In this document: positions 53,101 through 61,182 of the stretch, one piece after another | Layout: each line of letters starts with the position of its first letter | Position numbering within the stretch: the first letter of the stretch is position 1 | Assembly (NCBI GenBank): GCA_039725955.1 | Contig: CP091034.1 | Span: forward strand, 1,550,001-1,614,000 | Direction: 5' to 3' | Length of the DNA stretch: 64,000 nucleotides | Origin: Sinorhizobium sp. B11 | GTDB taxonomy: Bacteria; Pseudomonadota; Alphaproteobacteria; Rhizobiales; Rhizobiaceae | The notes under the pieces: model-generated | What the model was told of the DNA's origin: nothing | The model's input: only the letters and a program-made list of their open reading frames with translations | Databases searched by the model: none | Position numbers and translations under genes: made by a program

Positions 53101-53496
53101 GCACGCCCGGCCGAACAGCCGGTCAATGTCGTCGGCACGGTAACCGAAAACGGTAATGTCCGCCCGACGGCACAGCAGAAACCGACGCAGGTCGCCTCTG
53201 CACCGGCAGCGTCCGCTGCCCAGCCGGCACAGCAGGCTCCGGCCGCTGCAAGCGGCGGCTACGGCATCCAGATCGCATCGCTGCCGTCAGAAGATGAAGC
53301 AAAGAAGTCCTATGCCAGCCTGTCGAAGAAGTTCGCAGGCGTGCTTAGTGGCCGCGCTTACGAAATCCGCAAGGCGGATATCGCCGGCAAGGGCACGTTC
53401 TACCGCGTCCGCATCCCGGCCGGCTCGAAGGACGAGGCCGCCGCTCTTTGCGAGCAGTATCGCTCGGCCGGCGGAAGCTGCCTGATCTCCAAGTAA
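50155..53496 (+). CDS. Long SPOR-domain membrane protein
   Basis: 1113-aa envelope protein. N-terminal MADKRLAYDTRGKDDMFADDDPLAELARIVG is the conserved rhizobial opening. Residues ~50-700 are a long Glu/Pro/Ala/Val-rich disordered region, followed by one transmembrane helix (RRLLAAAAMLVVFAGGAYGIYSWV near 712), a second Pro/Ala/Gln-rich linker and a C-terminal SPOR domain (GGYGIQIASLPSEDEAKKSY to the end, ~1035-1113) that binds denuded peptidoglycan at division sites. The long cytoplasmic region is unusual. ATG at 50155 has GGG-rich SD; 50149 is also possible. Upstream of nagZ. Confidence 0.88.
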   Translation: MADKRLAYDTRGKDDMFADDDPLAELARIVGFEPRVAANTVSEPARQEPALNLEDELLREFERYDAPRPLADLDHPVEPIAQAAETYDYVEPVQEDVPSIGEELAPSVMSGFETPAVEPEFPESVAVVPEVEAPEPVAAEWEAPVATDWAPTPSKPVAVPPEPPVTFTAYGGARDLIEELELSIGNALPAAPVVQPPAKAPQWSAASIRLPLANFHAPRREEPVLSELVVDSSVLEPAHAPVEAFTAEPEFVAEPEVLVEPEVVAPQVADEPLPVAMVEAADFEPVAASFGFPAEIDRHEEVALPEEPVARFEEAAASEEPAEPDNAGFDLIAATAEGDVHPDAALTEALPETFDADAFDLDDLLADVSRYPVPQRAAGSVASEPVAAAPEPVAELSPVPAPAAPVFQAPTFDAPVFEAPVFQAPVFEAPVARAPAQPTVIAPVPMSRATPVLRQPEAPKPVVREPVEPISTPIAPAPVVARQPELDAEDPFAGHDFELDLAGIELELADLDFSEPQAPQPKPEPVRAAPVVAAQPAPRPQPQPAPVFVPEPQPAPVSYSRPVPASEHTDDLPFDPSMISDPEDRPETVEDMHVPTLPPVEHPEPVAKTADFDFDLDAEIASFFEPAKRQEKPQAAPAWAPPAAAATAAAAAKPASTVFADGLDDFERALEEDFRRSVREPVERRESVSEVHIQSASQAADFNRARSMRRLLAAAAMLVVFAGGAYGIYSWVSNGSGLSIVSSGEPRVIAADKEPVKVVPENPGGKTVPNQDKAVYDRVAGAAEEPKQKALVSSDEQPVDVVQRTLTPEVSPDDDEGTGDSVLPTAVGETQDPRLLPDHNASADASSADDNGTPSVSPRKVRTMIVKPDGTLVAREEPAPAEQSASAKEVASATPAAQPAATPSAASFPASAGNQNGNQVASAAIPPVGAAPAAQPAQTTAKMAEVNAANANQVDPPVRAVKTTPITDAASAATTDTAPVPTARPAEQPVNVVGTVTENGNVRPTAQQKPTQVASAPAASAAQPAQQAPAAASGGYGIQIASLPSEDEAKKSYASLSKKFAGVLSGRAYEIRKADIAGKGTFYRVRIPAGSKDEAAALCEQYRSAGGSCLISK

Positions 53497-53518
53497 GCTT
53501 TCCGGCTTCCTCTATCGC

Positions 53519-53541
53519 AACGGCGGGCTTGTCCCGCCGTT
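53519..53541 (+). terminator. Terminator after the SPOR gene
   Basis: Perfect 9-bp stem AACGGCGGG / CCCGCCGTT with a 5-nt loop followed by CTTTTTTG. Confidence 0.85.
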
Positions 53542-53604
53542 CTTTTTTGTGGGATCGCGCTTGACCTCGCTCGCAATTCGCCGGGCGACCCTTATGATTC
53601 GGGT

Positions 53605-54618
53605 ATGACCGAATCAAAAGCGATGATCCTTGGCTGCAGCGGCCTCAAGCTGACCGACGAAGAGAAGGCCTTCTATAGGGCAGAGCGCCCGTGGGGCTTT
53701 ATCCTTTTCGGACGAAACATTTCCGAAGCCCAGCAGATCAGCGATCTCGTTGCCGAGTTGCGCGATTGCGTCGGCTGGCATGCGCCCGTGCTCATTGATC
53801 AGGAGGGCGGTCGCGTTCAGCGCATCCGCCCGCCGATCCTGCAGCACTATCCGCCGGGGCAGGCGCTTGGCGATCTCTATCGCCGCGACCGTGCGCTTGG
53901 CCTGCGCGCCGCCTGGCTTATGTCGCGTCTGCATGCTTTTGATCTCCAGAAATTCGGGATCAATGTCGATTGCCTGCCGGTGCTCGACGTGCCCGTCGAA
54001 GGCAGCAGCAATGTTATCGGCAACAGGGCCTATGGCGGCGATCCTGTTACTGTCACGGAAATGGGCCGGGCTGCTTCCGAGGGGCTGAAAGCCGGTGGTT
54101 TGCTGCCGGTCATGAAGCACATGCCGGGCCACGGGCGCGGCTTTGCAGATTCGCATCTGGAACTGCCGGTCGTCGCCGTATCGCGCGAAGAACTGCAAGT
54201 TCACGACTTCCCGCCCTTCATCGCGATGAAGGATGAGTTGATGGCCATGACCTGCCATCTCGTCTTCACGGCCATCGATCCGGACAATCCGGCAACCACA
54301 TCCCGCAAGGTGATTGACGAGGTCATCCGCACCGAGATCGGCTTCAAGGGGCTGCTCCTGTCGGACGATAGCTCGATGAACGCGCTTTCCGGCACGATCG
54401 GCGAACGCGCGGCGAATATCATTGCGGGCGGTTGCGATATCGTGCTGCATTGCAACGGCCATATGGACGAGATGCTTCAGGTCGTGGCAAATGTTCCGCC
54501 GCTGGCAGGTCTTGCGCGCGAGCGGGCACGGCTGGTCGAGGATGGCTTCCCGACTGCCGATGCTGCAGACGAGACGACGATAAGGGCGGAATTCGACGCC
54601 ATGTTTGCGACGGCTTGA
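53605..54618 (+). CDS. nagZ: Beta-N-acetylhexosaminidase
   Basis: 337-aa glycoside hydrolase family 3 enzyme removing GlcNAc from anhydro-muropeptides during peptidoglycan recycling. Start MTESKAMILGCSGLKLTDEEKAF; GFILFGRNI and VLIDQEGGRVQRI match; the catalytic MKHMPGHGRGFADSHLELP (His in KHxPGHG) lies near residue 170; SDDSSMNALSGTIGERA carries the nucleophile Asp near residue 254. Located between the SPOR and scpA genes, as usual. Confidence 0.95.
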   Translation: MTESKAMILGCSGLKLTDEEKAFYRAERPWGFILFGRNISEAQQISDLVAELRDCVGWHAPVLIDQEGGRVQRIRPPILQHYPPGQALGDLYRRDRALGLRAAWLMSRLHAFDLQKFGINVDCLPVLDVPVEGSSNVIGNRAYGGDPVTVTEMGRAASEGLKAGGLLPVMKHMPGHGRGFADSHLELPVVAVSREELQVHDFPPFIAMKDELMAMTCHLVFTAIDPDNPATTSRKVIDEVIRTEIGFKGLLLSDDSSMNALSGTIGERAANIIAGGCDIVLHCNGHMDEMLQVVANVPPLAGLARERARLVEDGFPTADAADETTIRAEFDAMFATA

Positions 54619-54643
54619 GAAGAGGCCGGAAAGGCAGGGTAGG

Positions 54644-55504
54644 GTGAACACGATCAAGGGCACGGAGCGGTCCCAGGCGGCGTCAACGCCGATGGACAAG
54701 CTGTGGCAGGAGAACGGTTCGGAACGCGCCACCCACGAGCCGGCATTGGTGATCGATGTCGCCGGCTTCGAAGGCCCGCTCGACCTCTTGCTCTATCTTG
54801 CCCGCAACCAGAAGGTCGACCTGTCGCGCATTTCGGTTCTGGCCCTTGCCGAGCAATATCTTCAGTTCGTCGAAAGCGCGCGGCGGATCCGCATCGAGCT
54901 TGCCGCCGACTATCTCGTCATGGCCGCCTGGCTTGCCTATCTGAAATCGCGATTGCTGATCCCGCAGCAGGTCAAGGACGACGGTCCCTCTGGTGAGGAA
55001 ATGGCCGCAACGCTTGCTTTTCGCCTGAAGCGGTTGGAAGCGATGCGCCAAGTGGCCGACGGCCTCGTCAATCGCAACCGGCTCGGCCGAGACATTTTCG
55101 CCCGCGGCGCGCCCGAACATATCCCGCATCGCCAGCAATCGGCCTATGAGGCCAATCTCTACGATCTCCTGAGCGCCTACGCAGCCCTGCGACAGCGTCA
55201 TGCGATCACCCAGGTGACGATCGAGCGGCGCAACGTCTGGTCGCTCACCGACGCCCGCGAACTGCTGACCCAGATGATCGGCGACATCGTCGACTGGACC
55301 GCGCTCGAGCAATATCTGCTGCGGTACCTTGCAAGCCCCACCGAGCGCGTCACTGCCGTTGCCAGCGCCTTTGCCGCCTCGCTGGAACTGGTGCGCGAGG
55401 GCAAGCTGGAGATCCGCCAGGATGGCGCCTTCCAGCCGATCTATATGCGCCGCGGCCCGAAACATGCCACCCTTCAGGTGGTCGAACAGGAGCAGTCGGA
55501 TTGA
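54644..55504 (+). CDS. scpA: Segregation and condensation protein A
   Basis: 286-aa kleisin subunit that bridges SMC heads and recruits ScpB for chromosome condensation. Family blocks: FEGPLDLLLYLARNQKVDLSRISVLALAEQYL and ADYLVMAAWLAYLKSRLLIPQ near residue 100; the C-terminal winged part contains RVTAVASAFAASLELVREGKLEIRQDGAF. The GTG at 54644 with AGGG upstream is used; the ATG at 54692 (MDKLWQENGSERA) is a plausible alternative start. Its stop overlaps the ScpB TTG start. Confidence 0.9.
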   Translation: MNTIKGTERSQAASTPMDKLWQENGSERATHEPALVIDVAGFEGPLDLLLYLARNQKVDLSRISVLALAEQYLQFVESARRIRIELAADYLVMAAWLAYLKSRLLIPQQVKDDGPSGEEMAATLAFRLKRLEAMRQVADGLVNRNRLGRDIFARGAPEHIPHRQQSAYEANLYDLLSAYAALRQRHAITQVTIERRNVWSLTDARELLTQMIGDIVDWTALEQYLLRYLASPTERVTAVASAFAASLELVREGKLEIRQDGAFQPIYMRRGPKHATLQVVEQEQSD

Positions 55505-56223
55505 TCGGCGCGCAGGACGATGACTTTGAAGGTGAAGATGGGGAGGGCGAAGACGCTTCCCACAATCTGCAGGCCGAGATCGAAGCGGAGCGTATAGCCG
55601 AAGCGCTGGTCTTCGCCTCCGCCCAGCCGGTATCCGAAGGCTTTATCACCGAGCGTCTGCCGAAGGGCTTCAATGCGCGCGAGATCATGCTGCGCCTGAA
55701 GGACCACTATGCGCCGCGTGGCGTCAATCTCGTGCAGGTCGATGATGCCTGGGCCTTCCGCACCGCCGCCGACCTCTCTTTTTTCATCCGTCGCGATGAG
55801 AATGAGGTCCGCAAACTCTCCCGCGCAGCCCTCGAGGTGCTGGCGATCATTGCCTATCACCAGCCGGTGACGCGTGCCGAGATCGAAGATATCAGAGGTG
55901 TGCAAACCTCGCGCGGCACGCTCGATGTGCTGATGGAGGCGGGCTGGGTACGTTTCCGCGGCCGCCGTCGCACACCGGGCCGGCCGGTGACGCTCGGCAC
56001 GACGCGTGATTTCCTTGATCATTTCGGCCTTGAGGAATTGCGCGACTTGCCGGGACTTGAGGAACTGAAGGGCGCCGGCCTGCTGTCCGGCCGAATCCCG
56101 GCCAATTTCAACATTCCGTCGCCCCTCATGAACGACGAACTGGCCGAGGATGAGGATCCAATTACACAACTGGACCTTGAAGAGCTTGGACTGCTCGCCC
56201 CGGGTGGCGCCTCCGAGGAATGA
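55501..56223 (+). CDS. scpB: Segregation and condensation protein B
   Basis: 240-aa winged-helix partner of ScpA and SMC. Core: AEALVFASAQPVSEGFITERLPKG, ALEVLAIIAYHQPVTRAEIEDIRGVQ near residue 125 and RGRRRTPGRPVTLGTTRDFLDHFGLEELRDLPGL, all typical. The first codon is TTG, overlapping the scpA stop as TTGA (55501-55504), with AGGAG 8 nt upstream, so translational coupling is likely. Confidence 0.93.
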   Translation: MIGAQDDDFEGEDGEGEDASHNLQAEIEAERIAEALVFASAQPVSEGFITERLPKGFNAREIMLRLKDHYAPRGVNLVQVDDAWAFRTAADLSFFIRRDENEVRKLSRAALEVLAIIAYHQPVTRAEIEDIRGVQTSRGTLDVLMEAGWVRFRGRRRTPGRPVTLGTTRDFLDHFGLEELRDLPGLEELKGAGLLSGRIPANFNIPSPLMNDELAEDEDPITQLDLEELGLLAPGGASEE

Positions 56224-56406
56224 TGAAGGTTGGTCTTGCTTTTGCCACGGCCGCGCAAAACAATGTCAATCACGATTTTTCGATGGACGAATGGCTTGTC
56301 ACAAAGGCCGATACCGTGACATTAAGCTCAATCCAGAAGGATTGATGTTGGAAACCGGATCGGAAATTCTTACATCGAGGGAACATCGAAACAGGGAGTA
56401 TGCGTA

Positions 56407-56598
56407 ATGGGTTCTTTTAGCATGTGGCACTGGCTTATCGTTCTGGCCATTGTGCTTTTGTTGTTCGGTCGCGGCAAGATCCCGGAACTGATGGGCGACG
56501 TTGCCAAGGGCATCAAGAGCTTCAAGAAGGGCATGACGGACGAAGACGCGCCGGAAGCAGCAAAGACCGTCGATCACAAGGCCGACGAAACGAAGTAA
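56407..56598 (+). CDS. tatA: Sec-independent translocase subunit TatA
   Basis: 63-aa TatA: short periplasmic N-terminus, one transmembrane helix (MWHWLIVLAIVLLLFG), a glycine hinge FGRGKIPELMGDVAKGIKSFKKG and a charged tail. It polymerises into the translocation pore for folded Tat substrates such as the CpdB encoded in this window. Start ATG at 56407. First of the tatABC genes. Confidence 0.95.
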   Translation: MGSFSMWHWLIVLAIVLLLFGRGKIPELMGDVAKGIKSFKKGMTDEDAPEAAKTVDHKADETK

Positions 56599-56649
56599 TC
56601 ACGTACGGGAAAGGGCGCTGCCCCCGCGCCGCCCGTTCAGGAGCCTTGC

Positions 56650-57291
56650 ATGTTCGATATTGGCTGGACCGAACTCTTGGTTATCGCGGTCGTTCTGATC
56701 GTGGTCGTCGGTCCCAAGGATCTGCCGCCGATGCTGCGCGCTTTCGGCAAGATGACAGCACGTGCCCGCAAGGTCGCGGGTGAGTTTCGTGCCCAGTTCG
56801 ACGAAGCACTGCGCGAAGCCGAGCTTGACGATGTGCGTAACACGATCAGCGACGCCCAGAAGCTCAACCCGGTCAACAGCTTGCGCGAGGCGATGAACCC
56901 GCTGCGCCAGATGGGTAACGAGATCAAGGCCGACCTGCAGAATTCGACGAAGGTCGACAACCCGGCAGAACAGCGCCCGCTGGAGCAGGGTACCGGGACT
57001 GTGACGGAAGCGCCGCCTGCGGAAGTTTCCGCGCCGACGCCGTCAATGAGCCTTCCGGAAACGCCGCCGGTCGTTCCTGCGCCGCAGCCGGCCGCTGCCG
57101 CCACCGTTGCTCCGGTCGCCGTGGCTGAAAAGCCGAAGGCCGTCCGCAAGCCGCGTGTGAAGGCTGCAGACAAGGCTGACGCGGTTGCGTTGGTCGCGGC
57201 ACCGGTCGAGAAGCCGAAGCGCGCTGCCGCGACGAGGAAGCCGGCCGCCGTCGCAAAGCCTGCCGCCAAAAATAAGAAGGATGAGGCATGA
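56650..57291 (+). CDS. tatB: Sec-independent translocase subunit TatB
   Basis: 213 aa. N-terminal MFDIGWTELLVIAVVLIVVVGPKDLPPMLRAFGKM is the TatB transmembrane and amphipathic helix with the conserved GP-x-DLP hinge. A long Ala/Pro/Lys-rich tail (about residues 90-210) is typical of alphaproteobacterial TatB. Forms the substrate receptor with TatC. Stop overlaps the tatC start (57288-57291). Confidence 0.94.
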   Translation: MFDIGWTELLVIAVVLIVVVGPKDLPPMLRAFGKMTARARKVAGEFRAQFDEALREAELDDVRNTISDAQKLNPVNSLREAMNPLRQMGNEIKADLQNSTKVDNPAEQRPLEQGTGTVTEAPPAEVSAPTPSMSLPETPPVVPAPQPAAAATVAPVAVAEKPKAVRKPRVKAADKADAVALVAAPVEKPKRAAATRKPAAVAKPAAKNKKDEA

Positions 57292-58115
57292 GCGGTGATA
57301 TACAAGACAAGCCGCAGCCGTTGATCGAGCACCTGATGGAGCTGCGCACGCGGCTGATCTGGTCGATCGCTGCGTTCTTCATCGCCTTCATCGTGTGCTT
57401 CATCTTCGCCAAGCACATCTTCAATTACCTCGTCTATCCCTACAAGCTTGCTGTCAGCTGGGCTCATCTCGATGTCGAGAAAGCACAGCTGATCTATACG
57501 GCGCCGCAGGAGTTCTTCTTCACGCAGGTCAAGGTCGCGATGTTCGGCGGTCTGGTGATCGCCTTCCCGATCATCGCTGCACAGATCTACAAGTTCGTCG
57601 CTCCCGGCCTCTACAAGAACGAACGCCAGGCCTTTTTGCCGTTCCTGATCGCATCGCCGATCCTGTTCCTGATGGGCGGGGCGCTGGTCTATTTCTTCTT
57701 CACGCCGATGGTCATGTGGTTCTTCCTGTCGATGCAGCAGGCGCCGGGTCATGACGAGGTGGCAATTTCGCTGCTCCCGAAGGTCTCGGAATATCTGAGC
57801 CTGATCATGACGCTGGTCTTCTCCTTCGGCCTCGTCTTTCAGCTACCGGTGATCACGACGCTTCTGGCCCGTGTCGGCCTTCTGACGTCGCAATGGCTCT
57901 CCGAAAAGCGCAAGTTCGCGATCGTGCTTGCCTTCGTGGTCGCCGCGGTGCTCACACCGCCCGATCCCATGTCCCAGATCGGTCTTGCGCTACCGACGAT
58001 CCTTCTCTACGAGATTTCCATTTACGCGGCACGACTCGTGGAGCGTCAGCGTTCCAAACAGGCGGTTGAAGAGGCCAGCGAATCCTCCGACGTCGCCAAC
58101 ACGGATAGCGTCTGA
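57288..58115 (+). CDS. tatC: Sec-independent translocase subunit TatC
   Basis: 275-aa polytopic protein with six hydrophobic segments. PQPLIEHLMELRTRLIWSIAAF is the conserved N-terminal block (E-L-R-x-R). The central block has RQAFLPFLIASPILFLMGGALVYFF. TatC recognises the twin-arginine signal. Overlaps tatB by 4 bp. Confidence 0.96.
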   Translation: MSGDIQDKPQPLIEHLMELRTRLIWSIAAFFIAFIVCFIFAKHIFNYLVYPYKLAVSWAHLDVEKAQLIYTAPQEFFFTQVKVAMFGGLVIAFPIIAAQIYKFVAPGLYKNERQAFLPFLIASPILFLMGGALVYFFFTPMVMWFFLSMQQAPGHDEVAISLLPKVSEYLSLIMTLVFSFGLVFQLPVITTLLARVGLLTSQWLSEKRKFAIVLAFVVAAVLTPPDPMSQIGLALPTILLYEISIYAARLVERQRSKQAVEEASESSDVANTDSV

Positions 58116-58209
58116 GCGCATCAGGACATTTCACTGAGTTCTGCCGTTTCCCATCCGGTCGGGGTTTCCTCCGACCGGTTCATTTATGTTGAAACGATCT
58201 GGAACGACG

Positions 58210-59493
58210 ATGCTCGATATCAAATGGATCCGTGAGAACCCCGAGGCTCTGGATGCTGCCCTTGCCAAGCGCAGCGCGGAGCCTTTGTCGCAATCTCTCA
58301 TTGCTCTTGACGAAAAGCGCCGCTCCGCGGTGCAGAAGGCGCAGGACCTGCTCTCCCGCCGTAACGCCGCCTCCAAGGAGATCGGCGCGGCCATGGCGCA
58401 GAAGAACACCGAGCTTGCCGACAAGCTGAAGGCCGAGGTCGCCGAGATCAAGGAGAGCCTGCCGGCAGCCGAGGAAGAAGAGCGCGCGTTTTCCGCCGAT
58501 CTCTACGACCAGCTCTCGCGCATTCCGAACGTACCGCTTGACGAAGTGCCTGTCGGCAAGGACGAGCACGACAATGTCGTCACCCGTATCGTCGGCGAAA
58601 AACCGCGCTGGAACCATACGCCGAAGGAACATTTCGAAATCGGCGAAGCCCTCGGCTACATGGATTTTGAACGTGCCACCAAGCTCTCCGGCTCGCGCTT
58701 CACGGTCCTGACCAACCAGCTCGCCAGACTCGAGCGCGCGCTCGGCCAGTTCATGATTGATCTGCACACGACCGAACACGGCTATACCGAAGTGTCTTCG
58801 CCGCTGATGGTGCGCGCTGAAGCCCTGTTCGGCACCGGCAACCTGCCGAAGTTCGAAGAGGATCTTTTCAAGACGACGGACGGCCGCTATCTGATCCCGA
58901 CTGCGGAAGTGACGCTGACGAATCTGGTTCGCGAAGAAATTCTCGATCAGGAGAAGCTGCCACTGCGCTTCACGGCGCTGACGCCGTCCTTCCGCTCGGA
59001 GGCGGGCTCCGCCGGCCGCGATACGCGCGGCATGCTGCGCCAGCACCAGTTCTGGAAGTGCGAGTTGGTCTCGATCACCGATGCGGAAAGCTCGATTGCC
59101 GAGCACGAGCGGATGACGGCCTGCGCAGAGGAAGTACTGAAGCGCCTCGGCCTGCATTTCCGCACCATGACGCTCTGCACCGGCGACATGGGCTTCGGTT
59201 CGCGCAAGACCTACGATCTCGAAGTCTGGCTGCCGGGCCAGAACACCTTCCGCGAAATCTCGTCCTGCTCCGTCTGCGGCGATTTCCAGGCGCGGCGCAT
59301 GAATGCTCGCTATCGCGGCAAGGACGACAAGGCGACGAAGTTCGTTCACACGCTGAACGGTTCCGGAACCGCGGTTGGCCGCTGCCTGATCGCCGTTCTC
59401 GAAAATTATCTGAACGAGGATGGCTCGGTCACGATTCCGGACGTTTTGCTGCCTTATATGGGCGGTCTGACGAAGATCGAACGGGCGGCCTGA
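58210..59493 (+). CDS. serS: Seryl-tRNA synthetase
   Basis: 427-aa class II synthetase. N-terminal coiled-coil arm (residues 30-105, with RRSAVQKAQDLLSRRNAASKEIG). Motif 2 FRSEAGSAGRDTRGMLRQHQFWKCELV near residue 260; motif 3 NGSGTAVGRCLIAVLENY near 385; EISSCSVCGDFQARRMNARYR present. The ATG at 58210 is chosen because SerRS begins MLDIKWIREN. Confidence 0.97.
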   Translation: MLDIKWIRENPEALDAALAKRSAEPLSQSLIALDEKRRSAVQKAQDLLSRRNAASKEIGAAMAQKNTELADKLKAEVAEIKESLPAAEEEERAFSADLYDQLSRIPNVPLDEVPVGKDEHDNVVTRIVGEKPRWNHTPKEHFEIGEALGYMDFERATKLSGSRFTVLTNQLARLERALGQFMIDLHTTEHGYTEVSSPLMVRAEALFGTGNLPKFEEDLFKTTDGRYLIPTAEVTLTNLVREEILDQEKLPLRFTALTPSFRSEAGSAGRDTRGMLRQHQFWKCELVSITDAESSIAEHERMTACAEEVLKRLGLHFRTMTLCTGDMGFGSRKTYDLEVWLPGQNTFREISSCSVCGDFQARRMNARYRGKDDKATKFVHTLNGSGTAVGRCLIAVLENYLNEDGSVTIPDVLLPYMGGLTKIERAA

Positions 59494-59497
59494 GCCA

Positions 59498-60271
59498 ATG
59501 CGCATCCTGCTGACGAATGACGACGGTATCCATGCCGAAGGCCTGGGTGCGCTGGAACGGATAGCAAGGGCACTTTCTGACGATGTCTGGATCGTTGCCC
59601 CCGAAACCGACCAGAGCGGTCTTGCTCATTCGCTCAGCCTTTCGGAGCCGCTGAGGCTCCGGAAGATTTCCGATAAGCATTATGCGTTGCGCGGCACGCC
59701 GACCGATTGCGTCATCATGGGCATCAAGCAGGTACTGGATATCAAGCCGGACCTCGTCCTGTCGGGTGTCAATTCCGGCTCCAACGTCGCAGACGACGTA
59801 ACCTATTCCGGTACCATTGCCGGCGCCATCGAAGGAACGATGCAGGGCGTGCGCTCCTTCGCCCTCAGCCAGGCCTATGTTTACGATAACGGCGCGCGGA
59901 TCCTGCCCTGGGAAGTCTGCGAGGCGCACGCGCCTGCTCTCCTCGAAAAGCTGATGACCGTCGATCTGCCCGAAGGCACTTTCCTCAACCTCAACTTCCC
60001 GAACTGTCGCCCTGAAGAGGTCGAGGGCGTGGAAGTGACGGCCCAAGGCAAGCTTGCCTTCAACCTGCAGGTCGATGCGCGCACCGACGGCCGCGGCTTT
60101 CCCTATTACTGGCTGAAATTCGGCGAGCGTGCCGGCGCCTTTACCGAGGGCAGCGATATCCACGCCCTCAAGCATAATAGGATTTCGGTAACACCTTTGA
60201 AACTTGATCTGACCGATTATTCCGTGACGGACCGCGTGGCGCGGGCCCTCGGACACGGAGTAAAGGGTTGA
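59498..60271 (+). CDS. surE: 5'/3'-nucleotidase SurE
   Basis: 257-aa metal-dependent nucleoside monophosphatase. Start MRILLTNDDGIHAEGLGAL holds the metal ligands (Asp8, Asp9), with Ser/Asn ligands in DQSGLAHSLSLSEPL and VNSGSNVADDVTYSGTIAGA. It supports survival in stationary phase. It follows serS by 4 bp and its stop overlaps pcm, the surE-pcm order found in many proteobacteria. Confidence 0.95.
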   Translation: MRILLTNDDGIHAEGLGALERIARALSDDVWIVAPETDQSGLAHSLSLSEPLRLRKISDKHYALRGTPTDCVIMGIKQVLDIKPDLVLSGVNSGSNVADDVTYSGTIAGAIEGTMQGVRSFALSQAYVYDNGARILPWEVCEAHAPALLEKLMTVDLPEGTFLNLNFPNCRPEEVEGVEVTAQGKLAFNLQVDARTDGRGFPYYWLKFGERAGAFTEGSDIHALKHNRISVTPLKLDLTDYSVTDRVARALGHGVKG

Positions 60272-60921
60272 CGGCAAAACTGGCCGAGAAGGAAGGCTTT
60301 GCAGCGCTGGTCTTGAGATTGCGCGCGGAAGGCATTTCCGACATCGATCTGCTGACGGCAGTCGAGCAAACGCCGCGCTCGCTTTTCGTACCACCGCAAT
60401 TTACCGAGAACGCCTATTCCAGCCGCACGATCCCGATCGAATGCGGCTCCTTTCTGGAGGGCGTCGATTTTGTGGTCCGTCTTTTGCATCATCTGAAGGT
60501 CCGACCCGGTCAGCGCGTGCTCGAAATCGGAACAGGCAGCGGTTTCACAGCGGCGGTCATTGGTCGCATTGCGGAGCGTGTGCTGACGGTCGATCGCTAC
60601 AAGACGCTGACACTTTCGGCCCAGCGCCGAATGGAAGCCCTCAGCCTGCGCAGCGTCATCATCCGCCAGGCTGATGGCAGCGGCGGCATGCAGGGCGAGG
60701 GCACTTTCGACCGCATTCTTGTCACGGCTGCTTTCAGCTCCATGCCGCGCTTCTATGCCGATCAGTTGGTCTCCGGCGGTTCGATGATTGCGCCGCTGAT
60801 GATCTCTGAAAACGAATGCCGCATGGTTCGCCTAACGAAAACCGGAAGCCGCTTCGAGCGGGAGGAGCTTTTTGACGCTCCCTATCTGCCGATTGTTCCC
60901 CGCCTCGCATCCCAGCTTTAA
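60268..60921 (+). CDS. pcm: Protein-L-isoaspartate O-methyltransferase
   Basis: 217-aa SAM-dependent repair methyltransferase. ENAYSSRTIPIECGSF, then the SAM motif VLEIGTGSGFTAAVIGRIAERVLTVDRY near residue 85, and ADGSGGMQGEGTFDRILVTAAF follow the PCMT pattern. The first codon is TTG, overlapping the surE stop as TTGA with GGAG seven nt upstream. Second PCMT-family gene in the window. Confidence 0.92.
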   Translation: MTAKLAEKEGFAALVLRLRAEGISDIDLLTAVEQTPRSLFVPPQFTENAYSSRTIPIECGSFLEGVDFVVRLLHHLKVRPGQRVLEIGTGSGFTAAVIGRIAERVLTVDRYKTLTLSAQRRMEALSLRSVIIRQADGSGGMQGEGTFDRILVTAAFSSMPRFYADQLVSGGSMIAPLMISENECRMVRLTKTGSRFEREELFDAPYLPIVPRLASQL

Positions 60922-60924
60922 AGC

Positions 60925-61022
60925 AAGACACGCAAAACGGGTGCACCGGTTTTGCAACAACGACATCCGTAAAACAAAGATCAGAAGCACGGCATGCGAA
61001 CCTGAAGGATCGCGACATGCAT
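60925..61022. repeat. RIME-like intergenic repeat downstream of pcm
   Basis: Contains the near-palindrome GCAAAACGGGTGCACCGGTTTTGC (60932-60955 region) followed by CGACATCCGTAAAACAAAG and then GGCATGCGAACCTGAAGGAT with CGCGACATGC. These words recur in intergenic repeats of rhizobial genomes. A small AGCCC-TGC-GGGCT hairpin with a T run (61036-61048) follows and may terminate pcm transcription. Confidence 0.6.
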
Positions 61023-61035
61023 CGGCAGACCGCAA

Positions 61036-61048
61036 AGCCCTGCGGGCT
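61036..61048 (+). terminator. Short terminator-like hairpin after pcm
   Basis: Stem AGCCC / GGGCT with a TGC loop followed by ATGATTTTTTG. Confidence 0.5.
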
Positions 61049-61182
61049 ATGATTTTTTGCCCGCAAACTTATGGTTATCAAGGTCTCAAAAATATAGCAC
61101 TGATTCCAGCGCCTTAACCGCATGGTAACACTAACGCGCTTTAATAGATTCACAAATGGTTGCGTTCTAAGTGGGTCGAGTC

